Assembly: GCF_900103845.1 (NCBI RefSeq)
Contig: NZ_FNIJ01000027.1
Location: 1 to 53,270, forward strand
Reading direction: 5' to 3'
Source of the DNA: Pseudomonas jinjuensis
GTDB taxonomy: Bacteria; Pseudomonadota; Gammaproteobacteria; Pseudomonadales; Pseudomonadaceae
Length of the DNA: 53,270 nucleotides
Shown here: positions 39,540 through 50,889 of the stretch, in pieces
How positions within the stretch are numbered: position 1 is the first letter of the stretch
How the letters are laid out: each line of letters opens with the position of its first letter
The notes under the pieces: generated by a model
Databases searched by the model: none
The model's input: the letters and a program-made list of their open reading frames with translations, nothing else
Told to the model about the DNA's origin: nothing
Made by a program: the position numbers and the translations under genes

Positions 39540-41378
39540 TCAGACGCTCAGCCGGGCCAGGTAGAAACGCCACTCCGCCTCCAGCGCATGGGCCAGGTTG
39601 CCCGCCTGGCGGAAGCCGTGCCGCTCGCCGGGATAGCAGTGATATTCCACCGGCACGCCGCGCGCCCGCAGGCTGGCGACCATGTCTTCGGTCTGCGTCG
39701 GCACCACCACGGCATCCAGCTCGCCCTGGAAGAAGATCACCGGCACCTCGATGCGCGCGGCATGCAGCAGCGGCGTGCGCGCCCGGTAGCGACGGGCGTC
39801 GCGCTGCGGATCGCCGATCAGCCAGCCGAGATAGTCGGCCTCGAACTTGTGGGTGACCCGCCCCAGCGCCAGCGGATCGCTGACTCCGTAGAGGCTGGCG
39901 CCGCCACGGAAGCCGCCGACGAACGCCAGCGCGCAGAGGGCGCTGTAGCCGCCGGCGCTGGCGCCGCGCACGAATACCCGCTGACAGTCGATGCGGCCGC
40001 TCTTGGCGAGATGTTCCACCGCCGCCCAGCTGTCCTTCACCTCCAGGCTGCCCCACTCGCCGCGCAGCTTGTCGCGGTAGGCGCGGCCGTAGCCGGTGCT
40101 GCCCCGGTAGTTGAGGTCGGCCACGGCGAAGCCACGCTGGGTCCAGAACTGGATGCGCGGGTCGAACACCGGGAAGCAGGCGGAGGTCGGGCCGCCATGC
40201 AGGAACACCACCAGCGGCGGCCGCCGTCCCGGTTCGCCGCGACACTGGGCGTTGCGCGGCGAATAGAAGAAGCCGTGGCCGTGGTCGCCGGCATCCACCT
40301 CGTAGCGGAACGGCTCGCCGCGCGACAGCTCTGCCTCGTCCAGCGGCTGCTCGCCTCCCGCCAGCACCTCGATTGCGCCATCCTCGCGACGAATCGCCAG
40401 CACCGCCGGCAGTCGGTCCGGCGCGGCGGCGACGCAATATAGGAAGCCGTCGTCGGCGCTCAGGCAGCGAAAGCGGCTGTACCCGGTTGCCAGCCGGCGT
40501 TCGCCGCCGTCCGCGGCACGCAGCGCGAGCACGCCGTAGCCGTCCTCGAAGCGGCTGAGAAATGTCTCGCCCGCCGCCAGCGGTAGCCACGTGCTTGCGC
40601 CCAGTTGCCAGGGTGCGCCGGCGTGGTCTACCTCGGCATGCTGGACGGCGCTCGGCGCTTCGCATTCGGGGCGCCACCAGCCGCTACGGTCGCTGAGCCA
40701 GTGCAGGCGGCCGTGCGGGTCGAAGCGCGGTTGCTGGATCGACTCGCCGCCAGCCTCCCCCGCCAGGCAACGACTGATGCCGTCGCGCGACTCGCACAGA
40801 CGGGTGCTGGTCCAGGGTTGCTGCGGGCGGTCCCATTCGATCCAGGCCAGGCGCTGCCCGCCGGCATCGGCCACCGGCGCGGCGTAGAAATCGGCGCCCT
40901 CGACCAGCACGCGCCGCCCACTGTCGGCGTCCAGGCGCACGATGCGGTGGCGCACGGCATCGGCCTCGTGGCTTTCCTCCACCGCAATCAGCGCATTCCA
41001 GGCGGGCACGTACCGCAGGTCGCCATAGCGGCTCTGCGTGCGCTGGGTGACGGTTCGCAGCGCGCCGTCGAGCGGCTGCCAGCGCACCTGCTGGTCGCTC
41101 TCCTCGACCCAGGCCACGCCATCGGCGGTGGCGCAGCAGGCCCCGCCGCCATATTCGTAGACCCGGCTGCGCACCGAGGCGCCCGGCGGCGTCAGCTCGC
41201 AGCGCGCGCCATTGCGGTACAGGTACAGGCGGCAGCGCGCGCTTGGCGGATCGAACTCGACCCACAGCACTCCGCCATGGGCCGCATGCAGTTCGGCGAA
41301 GTCACGACCGGCGGCAACCGCACGGTGTGCGCTCCACTGGCTAGGCCAGTCGCCGTGGGGCAGGCAACGCTGGTTCAT
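39540..41378 (-). CDS. pqqH: S9 prolyl oligopeptidase-family peptidase of the pqq operon
   Basis: This 612-residue protein has an N-terminal beta-propeller and a C-terminal alpha/beta hydrolase with the triad Ser ([10 protein letters not shown]), Asp (FQGELDAVV) and His (GERHGF). It has no signal peptide. In P. aeruginosa the last gene of pqqABCDEH is such a peptidase; its part in PQQ formation is not settled. It overlaps pqqE by four bases (ATGA), so it is translated from the same message. Confidence 0.85.
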   Translation of the reverse strand: MNQRCLPHGDWPSQWSAHRAVAAGRDFAELHAAHGGVLWVEFDPPSARCRLYLYRNGARCELTPPGASVRSRVYEYGGGACCATADGVAWVEESDQQVRWQPLDGALRTVTQRTQSRYGDLRYVPAWNALIAVEESHEADAVRHRIVRLDADSGRRVLVEGADFYAAPVADAGGQRLAWIEWDRPQQPWTSTRLCESRDGISRCLAGEAGGESIQQPRFDPHGRLHWLSDRSGWWRPECEAPSAVQHAEVDHAGAPWQLGASTWLPLAAGETFLSRFEDGYGVLALRAADGGERRLATGYSRFRCLSADDGFLYCVAAAPDRLPAVLAIRREDGAIEVLAGGEQPLDEAELSRGEPFRYEVDAGDHGHGFFYSPRNAQCRGEPGRRPPLVVFLHGGPTSACFPVFDPRIQFWTQRGFAVADLNYRGSTGYGRAYRDKLRGEWGSLEVKDSWAAVEHLAKSGRIDCQRVFVRGASAGGYSALCALAFVGGFRGGASLYGVSDPLALGRVTHKFEADYLGWLIGDPQRDARRYRARTPLLHAARIEVPVIFFQGELDAVVVPTQTEDMVASLRARGVPVEYHCYPGERHGFRQAGNLAHALEAEWRFYLARLSV

Positions 41379-42520
41379 GCCTTGCAGATCAGGCGCGAAG
41401 CCCGCTCGTTGCGCCAGGTCAGATCGGCCAGCTCAAGCGGCGCGTCCTCGGCCTGGCGCCGCGCCTCGAGGATTTTCCCGTGATGGGCGGACTTGCTGCA
41501 TACCGGGTCAGTGGCGGTGGCGTCGCCGGTGAGCATGAACGCCTGGCAGCGGCAGCCGCCATGATCCTTGGCCTTCTCGTCGCAGGAGCGGCATGGCTCG
41601 GGCATCCACGCGTCGCCACGGAAGCGATTGAAGCCGAACGAGTCGTACCAGATGTGCCGCAGGCTGTGCTCGCGCACGTTGGGGAACTGCACCGGCAGTT
41701 GCCGCGCGCTGTGGCACGGCAGCGCGGTGCCGTCCGGGGTGACGTCGAGGAACACGCTGGCCCAGCCGCCCATGCAGGCCTTGGGGCGCTCCTCGTAATA
41801 GTCCGGGGTGACGAAGATCAGCTTGCACGGGTGCCGTTCGGCGGCCAGCTTCGCCCGGTATTCGTTGGTGATGCGCTCCGCGCGTTCCAGCTGCGCGCGG
41901 GTCGGCAACAACCCGGCTCGGTTCAGCTCGGCCCAGCCGTAGAACTGGCAGGTGGCGAGTTCGACGAAATCCGCCTCCAGTTCGATGCACAGTTCGATGA
42001 TCCGCGCGATGTTGTCGATGTTGTGCCGATGGGTGACGAAGTTCAGCACCATGGGGTAGCCGGCGGCCTTCACCGCGCGGGCCATCGCCAGTTTCTGGGC
42101 GAAGGCCTTGCGCGAGCCGGCGAGCAGGTTGTTCACCTCCTCGTCGGCGGCCTGGAAGCTGATCTGGATATGGTCCAGACCGGCATCCTTGAAGGCTGCG
42201 ACGCGGGCCTCGGTGAGGCCGATTCCGGAGGTGATCAGGTTGGTGTAGTAACCCAGTTGCCGCGCGGCGCGGATCAGCTCCTCGAGATCCTGGCGGACCA
42301 GCGGCTCGCCGCCGGAAAAGCCCAGCTGCGCGGCGCCCAGCTCACGAGCCTGGCGGAACACCTCGATCCACTCCGCCGTGGTCAATTCCTCGCCCTGTCT
42401 GGCGAAGTCCAGCGGATTGGAGCAGTACGGGCACTGCAGCGGGCAGCGGTAGGTCAGCTCGGCCAGCAGCCAGAGCGGCGGGCCGGCCGTTTCAGTGCAA
42501 CTCGATCCAGTATTGCGCAT
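41375..42520 (-). CDS. pqqE: PqqA peptide cyclase (radical SAM)
   Basis: This 381-residue enzyme links the Glu and Tyr side chains of PqqA, the first step of PQQ synthesis. The radical-SAM cysteines are C26, C30 and C33 (RCPLQCPYC). The C-terminal SPASM cluster cysteines include [26 protein letters not shown] spacing and [20 protein letters not shown] 42520 gives the usual length and overlaps pqqD by 29 bp, close coupling expected for a PqqD-PqqE complex. Confidence 0.95.
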   Translation of the reverse strand: MRNTGSSCTETAGPPLWLLAELTYRCPLQCPYCSNPLDFARQGEELTTAEWIEVFRQARELGAAQLGFSGGEPLVRQDLEELIRAARQLGYYTNLITSGIGLTEARVAAFKDAGLDHIQISFQAADEEVNNLLAGSRKAFAQKLAMARAVKAAGYPMVLNFVTHRHNIDNIARIIELCIELEADFVELATCQFYGWAELNRAGLLPTRAQLERAERITNEYRAKLAAERHPCKLIFVTPDYYEERPKACMGGWASVFLDVTPDGTALPCHSARQLPVQFPNVREHSLRHIWYDSFGFNRFRGDAWMPEPCRSCDEKAKDHGGCRCQAFMLTGDATATDPVCSKSAHHGKILEARRQAEDAPLELADLTWRNERASRLICKA

Positions 42521-42770
42521 GGGCCACCTCGAGAAACGCCAGGATGTCTTCGTCGATACCCGGCACGCCGGGGAAGCTTTCGCGCAGCTCGTCGATGATC
42601 GACGCCACATCCCGGTGGCCATCCACCCGCTGGAGGATTTCCCCGGCGCTGCCGTTGAGCTTGACCATGCCCTCCGGGTAGAGCAGCACATGGCAGTCCT
42701 GGGCCGGTTCGAATTGCAGGCGGAACCCCCTGCGCAACGCCGGCACGCTGCTGAGCGACGGCAGGCTCAT
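42492..42770 (-). CDS. pqqD: PqqA-binding chaperone PqqD
   Basis: This 92-residue winged-helix RiPP recognition element holds PqqA for Pqq[37 protein letters not shown] is the conserved peptide-binding half. GTG 42773 directly precedes ATG 42770; the ATG makes a one-base overlap with the pqqC stop and is preferred. Confidence 0.94.
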   Translation of the reverse strand: MSLPSLSSVPALRRGFRLQFEPAQDCHVLLYPEGMVKLNGSAGEILQRVDGHRDVASIIDELRESFPGVPGIDEDILAFLEVAHAQYWIELH

Positions 42771-43519
42771 CACAGCAGCCCCCTATGCCAGACGCGCTCG
42801 CGGGTGACCGTATGGTACGGCGGGCGCTCCAGTTCGTAGGCCATGCTCATGGCGTCGAGCATGCTCCAGAGCACGTCCAGCTTGAACTGCAGGATTTCCA
42901 GCATGCGCTCCTGGGCCTCGCGGGTGCGGTAGTGGTCGAGGGTGATGCGCAGGCCGTGCTCGACATCGCGGCGCGCCTGGGACAGGCGCTTGCGGAAGTA
43001 GTCGTAGCCGGTCGCGTCGATCCACGGGTAATGCTGCGGCCAGCTGTCCAGCCGCGACTGGTGGATCTGCGGCGCGAACAGTTCGGTCAGCGAGCTGCTC
43101 GCCGCCTCCTGCCAGCTGGCGCGGCGGGCGAAGTTGACATAGGCGTCCACCGCAAAGCGCACGCCCGGCAGCACCAGTTCCTGCGAAAGCACCTGCTCGC
43201 GGTCCAGCCCCACTGCTTCGGCCAGGCGCAGCCAGGCTTCGATGCCGCCCTCCTCGCCCGGCGCGCCGTCGTGGTCGAGGATGCGCTGGATCCACTCGCG
43301 GCGGGTCTCGCGGTCCGGGCAGTTAGCGAGGATCGCGGCGTCCTTCAGCGGGATGTTCACCTGGTAGTAGAAACGGTTCGCCACCCAGCCCTGGATCTGC
43401 TCGCAGGTCGCGCGGCCCTCGTACATGGCGCGGTGGTACGGATGATGAATGTGGTAGCAGGCGCCCTTGCCGCGCAGCGCCTGCTCGAACTCGGCGGGAT
43501 TCATGGCTTCACGGGTCAT
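42770..43519 (-). CDS. pqqC: Pyrroloquinoline-quinone synthase
   Basis: This 249-residue cofactor-less oxidase does the final ring closure and eight-electron oxidation. The helical fold signature is [36 protein letters not shown] and [17 protein letters not shown] 43519 overlaps the pqqB end by 11 bp. Confidence 0.96.
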   Translation of the reverse strand: MTREAMNPAEFEQALRGKGACYHIHHPYHRAMYEGRATCEQIQGWVANRFYYQVNIPLKDAAILANCPDRETRREWIQRILDHDGAPGEEGGIEAWLRLAEAVGLDREQVLSQELVLPGVRFAVDAYVNFARRASWQEAASSSLTELFAPQIHQSRLDSWPQHYPWIDATGYDYFRKRLSQARRDVEHGLRITLDHYRTREAQERMLEILQFKLDVLWSMLDAMSMAYELERPPYHTVTRERVWHRGLL

Positions 43520-44444
43520 GGCGGTCTCCCTGGAGGTGGATGGCCATGCCATCCCAGGCCACTTCGATGCCGCGCGCGTCCAGCTCGGCGCGCTCGGGCG
43601 AAACGGTGTCGAGGATGGGATTGGTGTTGTTGATGTGGATGAGCACCTTGCGCGGCCCCTGGATGCCGTCGAGCACCTCGATCATCCCGCCCGGCCCGCT
43701 CTGCGGCAGGTGGCCCATTTCGCTGCCGAGCTTGTCGCCGACCTCGCAGTGGCGCATCTCGTCGTCGCGCCACAGGGTGCCGTCGAGCAGCAGGCAGTCG
43801 GCGCGGCGCATCCAGCCCAGCAGCGCCTCGTCCACCTGGCCCAGGCCGGGCGCGTAGAACAGCGCGCCGCCGCTACGCAGGTCTTCGACGAACAGGCCGA
43901 TGTTGTCGCCTGGGTGCGGATTGCCCCGATGCGGCGAATACGGCGGCGCGCTGCTGCGCAGGGGGATGGCGGTGAAGCGCAGGCCCGGGCAGGCCGGAAC
44001 CGTGAACGGCTCGCAGTCCAGGCCGATGGCCCGATGGCGCAGGCCGCCATTCCAGTGCGCGAGCATGGGGAACAGCGGGAACCCGGTGCTCAGGTCCTGG
44101 TGGACCGGCTCGGTGCACCAGACCTCGTGCGGGCAGCCTTCGCGCAGGCTGAGCAGGCCGGTGCAGTGGTCGATCTGGCTGTCCAGCAGGATGATCGCGG
44201 CAATCGCCGAGTCGCGCAGGCGCCGTGCCGGCTGCAATGCCGGGAAGGCGGCGAGCTGGGCGCGGATGTCCGGAGAGGCGTTGCAGAGAATCCAGTTCAC
44301 CCCGTCGTCGGACAGGGCGATGGACGACTGGGTGCGCGGCTGCGCGGCGACACTGCCATCGCGCACGCCACGACAGTTGCGGCAGTTGCAGTTCCACTGG
44401 GGGAAACCGCCGCCGGCGGCCGAACCGAGAATCTTGATGTGCAT
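43509..44444 (-). CDS. pqqB: PQQ biosynthesis protein PqqB
   Basis: This 311-residue member of the metallo-beta-lactamase fold starts [19 protein letters not shown]. It has the CNCRNC zinc-site cysteines and [15 protein letters not shown]. PqqB is reported as an iron-dependent hydroxylase acting on the tyrosine-derived part. It follows pqqA after an attenuator. Confidence 0.95.
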   Translation of the reverse strand: MHIKILGSAAGGGFPQWNCNCRNCRGVRDGSVAAQPRTQSSIALSDDGVNWILCNASPDIRAQLAAFPALQPARRLRDSAIAAIILLDSQIDHCTGLLSLREGCPHEVWCTEPVHQDLSTGFPLFPMLAHWNGGLRHRAIGLDCEPFTVPACPGLRFTAIPLRSSAPPYSPHRGNPHPGDNIGLFVEDLRSGGALFYAPGLGQVDEALLGWMRRADCLLLDGTLWRDDEMRHCEVGDKLGSEMGHLPQSGPGGMIEVLDGIQGPRKVLIHINNTNPILDTVSPERAELDARGIEVAWDGMAIHLQGDRHDP

Positions 44445-44465
44445 GGGACTGCCCCGTGGGCTGAA

Positions 44466-44486
44466 GGCCCCGGCGGGACCGGGGCC
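44466..44486 (-). terminator. Attenuator hairpin between pqqA and pqqB
   Basis: GGCCCCGG and CCGGGGCC form an 8-bp all-GC stem with a five-base loop, directly after the pqqA stop. On the minus strand only TTC follows, so it probably pauses or processes rather than fully terminates. It would give more pqqA than downstream mRNA. Confidence 0.65.
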
Positions 44487-44493
44487 GAATGGA

Positions 44494-44565
44494 TCAGCGG
44501 TTGGCGAAGTACAGGGTCACTTCGAAGCCAAGGCGAAGGTCGGTAAAGCTAGGCTTGGTCCACAT
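44494..44565 (-). CDS. pqqA: PQQ precursor peptide PqqA
   Basis: This 23-residue peptide starts [17 protein letters not shown]. Glu15 and Tyr19 (the E-x-x-x-Y pair in EVTLY) are the atoms built into PQQ. GAGGA lies nine bases before the ATG. It is the first gene of pqqABCDEH. Confidence 0.96.
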   Translation of the reverse strand: MWTKPSFTDLRLGFEVTLYFANR

Positions 44566-44641
44566 GGGTCTGTCCTCTTTCTTGTTGGCCGGTCGATTCC
44601 GGCAAGTCCAGTTAAGCACCCGGGACGAGGCGCCCGAATGA

Positions 44642-44674
44642 TACTTTGGAAGGAGTTTCCCCCCTGATTTGGTA
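44642..44674 (-). promoter_or_regulatory. TACCAAA-type motifs upstream of pqqA
   Basis: In the coding direction TACCAAA (44668-44674) begins 109 bases before the pqqA start, and CCAAAGTA (44642-44649) follows. The second is identical to eight bases of the repeat upstream of eraR. A response-regulator operator (ErbR or EraR) is inferred. Confidence 0.4.
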
Positions 44675-44725
44675 GCGATCGCGCGGCGGCAGTTCCATCC
44701 GTTCGATCGAGGGGCAAGCCTCCGG

Positions 44726-44755
44726 AAAAGAAAAACGCGGCCCGAAGGCCGCGTT
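44726..44755 (-). terminator. Intrinsic terminator of exaC
   Basis: AACGCGGCC and GGCCGCGTT pair over nine bases with a CGAA loop, followed on the minus strand by TTTTTCTTTTCC. It separates exaC from the pqq operon. The remaining bases of the 300-bp gap (44566-44865) hold the pqqA promoter region and no gene. Confidence 0.9.
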
Positions 44756-44865
44756 ACGCCAAGCTCGCTGATGGGAAAGCGGGGGTGCCCCGGCGCGAGC
44801 CGCACACGCTGGTGCGCTGGCAAGTTGCCCTGCGCGCCTCTCATCACGCAGGCCAGGAGAGGCGA

Positions 44866-46386
<1,521 letters not shown>

Positions 46387-46495
46387 GGCGAAACTCTCCT
46401 GTCGGTTCCCGGCCCACGATGGCCGGGTCATGGACCGATCTTAGGCAGCGCCCTTCCCCGCCCGATATGCGCCCATGGGAGCGATGGGTTCGTCA

Positions 46496-46502
46496 TTTGG
46501 TA
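46496..46502 (-). promoter_or_regulatory. TACCAAA motif upstream of exaC
   Basis: On the coding strand the context is CTACTACCAAATGACG, with the motif beginning 116 bases before the exaC start. Distance and orientation match the pqqA and eraR-unit motifs. Confidence 0.4.
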
Positions 46503-46720
46503 GTAGATGCTGTGCATGCGGCTCCTACCCCTCGCCAGAACGCACCGTTCTGTCTGCGGGAGCAACTGTTTTCTGGTTTCCCGCGTTCGCGGACAACGCT
46601 TGCGCTGAACGCACTTCAGTGCGGCCCGAAGGGCGAGCGCAGCGAGTCATCCAATAAACCATGTAGGAGCAGGCCCGCGATGAGCGCCCACAGGGCGCTC
46701 CTGCAATCACATCCCGCAAC
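46503..46720. repeat. Non-coding spacer with REP-like hairpins between exaB and exaC
   Basis: The 459-bp gap (46387-46845) has no convincing gene. It holds a perfect hairpin GAGCGCCC-ACA-GGGCGCTC (46682-46700) nested in AGGAGC/GCTCCT arms (46665-46702), the GTAGGAGC end typical of Pseudomonas REP elements, and a GC-rich mosaic around 46600-46655. It looks like accumulated repetitive sequence. Confidence 0.6.
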
Positions 46721-46752
46721 AAAAGCAAAGGGCCGGCACGATGGCCGGTCCC
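46721..46752 (-). terminator. Intrinsic terminator of exaB
   Basis: On the minus strand GGACCGGC and GCCGGCCC pair with one mismatch, followed by TTTGCTTTT. This ends the exaB transcript before the repeat-rich spacer. Confidence 0.7.
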
Positions 46753-46845
46753 TGTCCTTTCGACCTCCCGCCGAGCGCCTGGCCGCCTCGCCGCTACAGC
46801 GCCCGTCACGACCTGATGCGGACCAGCGAAGTCCGGCGAATGCGG

Positions 46846-47283
46846 TCACTCGTTGACGTGCACGCTTTCGAGGTAGCTGCGGATCGCCCAGAGTCCTTCC
46901 TGGCTGATGAAGTCGGCCATCTTCGGCATGTACACGGCGCCATCACGCACCGCGCCGTTGATTACCCGCTCCTTGAACCACTCATCGCCCTCCGCCCCCA
47001 GATCGAGCAGCCGCAGGTCTGGCGCGATACCGCCGGACTTGGCTTCCAGGCCATGGCAGCGCGCGCAGTTCTGGTTGTAGGCCGAGGCGCCGATCTCCAC
47101 CGCCAGCTCATGGTTGGCGTAGGGTTCGCGATAGGGATTGGTTTCGCGCCATTCCTTGCCCAGCGGTTCGAGGCCCGTGGTGTCCACCGCCTGGGGAGTC
47201 ACGTTGCCATGCGCCAGGGCCAGGGCCGAGGCACCGAGACTGGCCAGCAACAGCAGGCCGCGCAGCGCATTCTTGTTGTTCAT
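46846..47283 (-). CDS. exaB: Cytochrome c550 ExaB
   Basis: This 145-residue periplasmic protein has a signal peptide (about 1-25, ending ALALA-HG). It has one haem-binding CARCH (C73, C76, H77), with Met of VYMPKMADF as the likely sixth ligand. It takes electrons from ExaA toward the terminal oxidase. GAGGAT lies nine bases upstream of ATG 47283. It is divergent from exaA. Confidence 0.93.
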   Translation of the reverse strand: MNNKNALRGLLLLASLGASALALAHGNVTPQAVDTTGLEPLGKEWRETNPYREPYANHELAVEIGASAYNQNCARCHGLEAKSGGIAPDLRLLDLGAEGDEWFKERVINGAVRDGAVYMPKMADFISQEGLWAIRSYLESVHVNE

Positions 47284-47406
47284 CACTTCATCCTCATCGA
47301 GATGCTTGGCAAGGCTTGGCGTCCGACAGAGCGCCAGTGATGACGATGGTAAGAACGCCCGGCCCGGCGCCGAATCCTGCTTTGGACGCGGCCGCCTACT
47401 CCCTTC

Positions 47407-47415
47407 GTACCAAGG
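47407..47415 (+). promoter_or_regulatory. TACCAAG motif in the exaA/exaB intergenic region
   Basis: GTACCAAGG lies 192 bp before the exaA start in the same orientation as the motifs upstream of pqqA, exaC and eraR, and GGTACC follows 14 bases later. The 315-bp gap (47284-47598) also has small hairpins (CTCCCG/CGGGAG near 47487) and carries both divergent promoters, which I could not place with certainty. Confidence 0.35.
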
Positions 47416-47598
47416 CGGCGGTACCCCTCGCCCAGCCCTTTGGCAGCAATCCCAAGTCATACCCGCACCGGGAAATTGTCCCGCTCCCGCCGGGAGTATT
47501 TCCGTTCCCGTCCGACCGTCGCCCTTCCACCATGGATTCGCCGCGGCACGAGCAGCGGCCTGCCGTTTCTCGACCCTCATTCAAACGGGAATCCGACC

Positions 47599-49470
47599 AT
47601 GACAACAAGAACTTCACCCGCCTCTGCCGCCCCCCTGCGCCTTGCCCTGCACAGCCTCGCACTCGCCGTGGCTTTGGGCGCCGGCGGCAGCGCGCTGGCC
47701 AAGGACGTCAGCTGGGACGACATCGCCAACGACCACAAGACCACCGGCGACGTGCTGCAGTACGGCATGGGCACCAATGCCCAGCGCTTCAGCCCGCTCA
47801 AGCAGGTCAACGCCGACAACGTCTTCAAGCTGACCCCGGCCTGGTCATTCTCCTTCGGCGACGAGAAACAGCGCGGCCAGGAATCCCAGGCCATCGTCAG
47901 CGACGGGGTGATCTACGTCACCGCCTCCTACTCGCGGCTGTTCGCCCTCGACGCCAAGACCGGCAAGCGCCTGTGGACCTACAACCACCGCCTGCCCGAC
48001 GACATCCGCCCGTGCTGCGACGTGGTCAACCGCGGCGCCGCCATCTACGGCGACAAGATCTTCTTCGGCACCCTCGACGCCTCCGTGGTGGCGCTGAACA
48101 AGAAGACCGGCAAGGTGGTATGGAAGAAGAAGTTCGCCGACCACGCGGCCGGTTACACCATGACCGGCGCCCCGACCATCGTGAAGGACGGCAAGACCGG
48201 CAAGGTACTGCTGATCCACGGCAGCTCGGGCGACGAGTTCGGCGTGGTGGGCCGCCTGTTCGCCCGCGACCCGGACACCGGCGAGGAGATCTGGATGCGG
48301 CCCTTCGTCGAAGGCCACATGGGCCGCCTCAACGGCAAGGACAGCACCGTCACCGGCAACGTGAAGGCGCCGTCCTGGCCGGACGACCCGAACTCTTCCA
48401 GCGGCAAGGTCGAATCCTGGAACCACGGCGGCGGTGCGCCCTGGCAGAGCGCCAGCTTCGACCCCGTGACCAACACCATCATCGTTGGCGCCGGCAACCC
48501 CGGGCCGTGGAACACCTGGGCGCGCACCGCCAAGGGCGGCAACCCGCACGACTACGACAGCCTCTACACATCCGGCCAGGTCGGCGTCGACCCCAGCACC
48601 GGCGAGGTGAAGTGGTTCTACCAGCACACCCCCAATGACGCCTGGGACTTCTCCGGCAACAACGAACTGGTGCTGTTCGACTACAAGTCCAAGGACGGCA
48701 AGATCATCAAGGCCACCGCCCACGCCGACCGCAACGGCTTCTTCTACGTGGTCGACCGCAGCAACGGCAAACTGCAGAACGCCTTCCCCTTCGTCGACAA
48801 CATCACCTGGGCCAGCCACATCGACCTGAAGACCGGCCGCCCGGTGGAGAACGAGGGCCAGCGCCCGCCGCTGCCCGAGCCGGGGCAGAAGCAGGGCAAG
48901 CCGGTGGAAGTCTCGCCGCCCTTCCTCGGCGGCAAGAACTGGAACCCCATGGCCTACAGCCAGGACACCGGGCTGTTCTACGTCCCCGCCAACCACTGGA
49001 AGGAGGACTACTGGACCGAGGAGGTCAACTACACCAAGGGCAGCGCCTACCTGGGCATGGGCTTCCGCATCAAGCGCATGTATGACGACCACGTCGGCAC
49101 GCTGCGCGCCATGGACCCAACGACGGGCAAGATAGTCTGGGAGTACAAGGATCATCTGCCGCTGTGGGCAGGCGTGCTGGCCACTGCCGGCAATCTGGTG
49201 TTCACCGGCACCGGCGAGGGCTTCCTCAAGGCGTTCGACGCGAAAACCGGCAAGGAGCTTTGGAAATTCCAGACCGGTAGCGGCATCGTCTCTCCGCCTA
49301 TCACCTGGGAACAGGACGGCGAACAGTACATCGGCGTGACCGTCGGCTACGGTGGAGCGGTACCGCTCTGGGGCGGCGACATGGCCGACCTGACCCGGCC
49401 GGTGGCCCAGGGCGGGTCCTTCTGGGTGTTCAAGCTGCCCAGCTGGGACAACAAGACTGCCAGCCGCTGA
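47599..49470 (+). CDS. exaA: PQQ-dependent ethanol dehydrogenase (Ca2+ type)
   Basis: This 623-residue periplasmic eight-bladed propeller enzyme has a 34-residue signal peptide (ending ALA-KDV). The adjacent-cysteine disulfide is C139-C140 (mature 105-106). The calcium/PQQ ligands E213, N300 and D350 correspond to mature E179, N266 and D316. Position 352 is Ser, where lanthanide-dependent enzymes have a second Asp, so calcium use is expected. It oxidises ethanol and other alcohols to aldehydes and reduces ExaB. GGGA lies eight bases before the ATG. Confidence 0.96.
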   Translation: MTTRTSPASAAPLRLALHSLALAVALGAGGSALAKDVSWDDIANDHKTTGDVLQYGMGTNAQRFSPLKQVNADNVFKLTPAWSFSFGDEKQRGQESQAIVSDGVIYVTASYSRLFALDAKTGKRLWTYNHRLPDDIRPCCDVVNRGAAIYGDKIFFGTLDASVVALNKKTGKVVWKKKFADHAAGYTMTGAPTIVKDGKTGKVLLIHGSSGDEFGVVGRLFARDPDTGEEIWMRPFVEGHMGRLNGKDSTVTGNVKAPSWPDDPNSSSGKVESWNHGGGAPWQSASFDPVTNTIIVGAGNPGPWNTWARTAKGGNPHDYDSLYTSGQVGVDPSTGEVKWFYQHTPNDAWDFSGNNELVLFDYKSKDGKIIKATAHADRNGFFYVVDRSNGKLQNAFPFVDNITWASHIDLKTGRPVENEGQRPPLPEPGQKQGKPVEVSPPFLGGKNWNPMAYSQDTGLFYVPANHWKEDYWTEEVNYTKGSAYLGMGFRIKRMYDDHVGTLRAMDPTTGKIVWEYKDHLPLWAGVLATAGNLVFTGTGEGFLKAFDAKTGKELWKFQTGSGIVSPPITWEQDGEQYIGVTVGYGGAVPLWGGDMADLTRPVAQGGSFWVFKLPSWDNKTASR

Positions 49471-49476
49471 GTCCCT

Positions 49477-49506
49477 GGCCCGCACCGCATCCGGCGCGGG
49501 CCTTTT
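49477..49506 (+). terminator. Intrinsic terminator of exaA
   Basis: GGCCCGC and GCGGGCC pair seven bases, with a 12-base loop and a TTTT tail, six bases after the exaA stop. Confidence 0.85.
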
Positions 49507-49527
49507 CCATTCCGTCAGGAGACCGCC

Positions 49528-50193
49528 ATGCTGCCTCGCACCCTGCTCGCCTGCCTGCTGTTCCCGCTTCCCAGCCTCACCCTTGCCGCCGCTGCCCCGC
49601 AGGACGCAGGGGACGACGTCACCGTCATCGCCGGATGCCGCATGGAGCCCGAAAGCCAATGCCCCGGAGTCGATCTGCGCGGTGCCGATCTGCGCAACTT
49701 CGACCTGCGCCGCATCAACCTGGCCGGCGCCGATCTGTCCGGCGCCGACCTGCGCCACGCCAACCTCGACCTGGCCAACCTGGAGAAGGCCAGGCTCGGC
49801 AAGGCCAACCTCACCCGCGCCAGCCTGCAACAGGCCAATCTGCGTCTGGCGGACCTCACCGGGGCGAGGCTGGTGGCCGTCCAGGGCTGGGGCCTGTTCG
49901 CCCAGGCCGCTCAATTCCAGGGTTCCGACCTGTCCGCCGCCTATCTGGAATTCGCACGTCTCTCCGGGGCCAAGATGCACGACGTGAAGCTGGTCGCAGC
50001 CGACCTGGAAATGACTTGGCTGAACAAGGCCGACCTCAAGGGCGCCGATCTCACTGACGCCAACCTGCAGGAAGTCAAGCTTGGCAGTTCGAACCTGGAG
50101 AATGCCAACCTCACCGGCGCCCGCACGCGCTTCGGCAACTTTCAGGAAGCCAACATGGAAGGCTGCACGAACTGCCCCAAGGGCTGGGATTGA
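49528..50193 (+). CDS. Secreted pentapeptide-repeat protein of the exa locus
   Basis: This 221-residue protein has a signal peptide (about 1-22, ending LAAAA-PQ) and a long run of A(D/N)LXX repeats (VDLRGADLRNFDLRRINLAG, then to about residue 205). These would build a right-handed quadrilateral beta-helix. Two cysteine pairs (residues near 37/45 and C214/C217) could form disulfides. CAGGAGA precedes the ATG. Its role is unknown. It follows exaA closely after a terminator, as in other pseudomonads. Confidence 0.87.
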   Translation: MLPRTLLACLLFPLPSLTLAAAAPQDAGDDVTVIAGCRMEPESQCPGVDLRGADLRNFDLRRINLAGADLSGADLRHANLDLANLEKARLGKANLTRASLQQANLRLADLTGARLVAVQGWGLFAQAAQFQGSDLSAAYLEFARLSGAKMHDVKLVAADLEMTWLNKADLKGADLTDANLQEVKLGSSNLENANLTGARTRFGNFQEANMEGCTNCPKGWD

Positions 50194-50223
50194 GCCGTTC
50201 CGGGTGGATGGGCTGCTCCCGGC

Positions 50224-50889
50224 TCAAACGCCATGCGGCGGCGAGGCGTCGCCAGCCACCCGCAGCACCCCGGTTTCGATTGCCAGGTGCACCAACCCGG
50301 CCAGCGAGTCGATCCCCAGCTTGTTCTTCAACAGGGTCATGTGATTGGAGACGGTCTTGCCGCTGAGGCACAGCCGCTCGGCGATCTGCCGCACGGCTAC
50401 GCCGTGGGCGAGCATGATGAACACCTCCATCTCGCGCGGTGTCATGCCCGAAAGGCGGGGATCGCTGCCGTGATCGCCGGGTCTCTGACAGGCCAGCCGG
50501 GTAGCCAGTGGCTGCTCGATATAGGGTTGTCCGGCAAGCACCCGGCGCACCGCCTCGACCAGTACCTCGGGCGCTGCGGACTTGGTCACGTAGCCCGAGC
50601 CGCCGGCGTCCAGAGACTGGCGAACCAGTGGCAGCGAGTCGTGCTGGCTGAAGAACAGCACGCGCAACTGCGGCAAACGCTGGCGTAGCCGGCGCGTGGC
50701 TTCCAGACCGCTGATGCCGGGCAGGTCGATGTCCATCAGCACCAGACCGGGAATGCAGGCCTGCACCTGGACCAGCGCCTCCTCGCCGCTGGCCGCCTCG
50801 GCAATCTCCACCTCGGGCAGGGCCGCGCGCAACAACCCGGCACAGCCAAGACGCACCACGGCATGATCGTCGACCAGAAGCACCTTCAT
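50224..50889 (-). CDS. eraR: LuxR-type response regulator EraR
   Basis: This 221-residue regulator has an N-terminal receiver domain with D53 as the phosphoacceptor (LVLMDIDLPG) and K103 (YVTKSAAP). The C-terminal LuxR helix-turn-helix is at about residues 150-205 (LSGMTPREMEVFIMLAHGVAVRQIAERLCLSGKTVSNHM). In P. aeruginosa EraSR drives exaA. Here the kinase gene expected upstream is missing. Its ATG overlaps a small membrane-protein gene by four bases. Confidence 0.86.
   Translation of the reverse strand: MKVLLVDDHAVVRLGCAGLLRAALPEVEIAEAASGEEALVQVQACIPGLVLMDIDLPGISGLEATRRLRQRLPQLRVLFFSQHDSLPLVRQSLDAGGSGYVTKSAAPEVLVEAVRRVLAGQPYIEQPLATRLACQRPGDHGSDPRLSGMTPREMEVFIMLAHGVAVRQIAERLCLSGKTVSNHMTLLKNKLGIDSLAGLVHLAIETGVLRVAGDASPPHGV

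Noticed and set aside
41375..44444. Several long antisense frames over pqqB-pqqE
   Set aside because: They are shadows of high-GC genes with well-established identity, with no motifs or start signals of their own.
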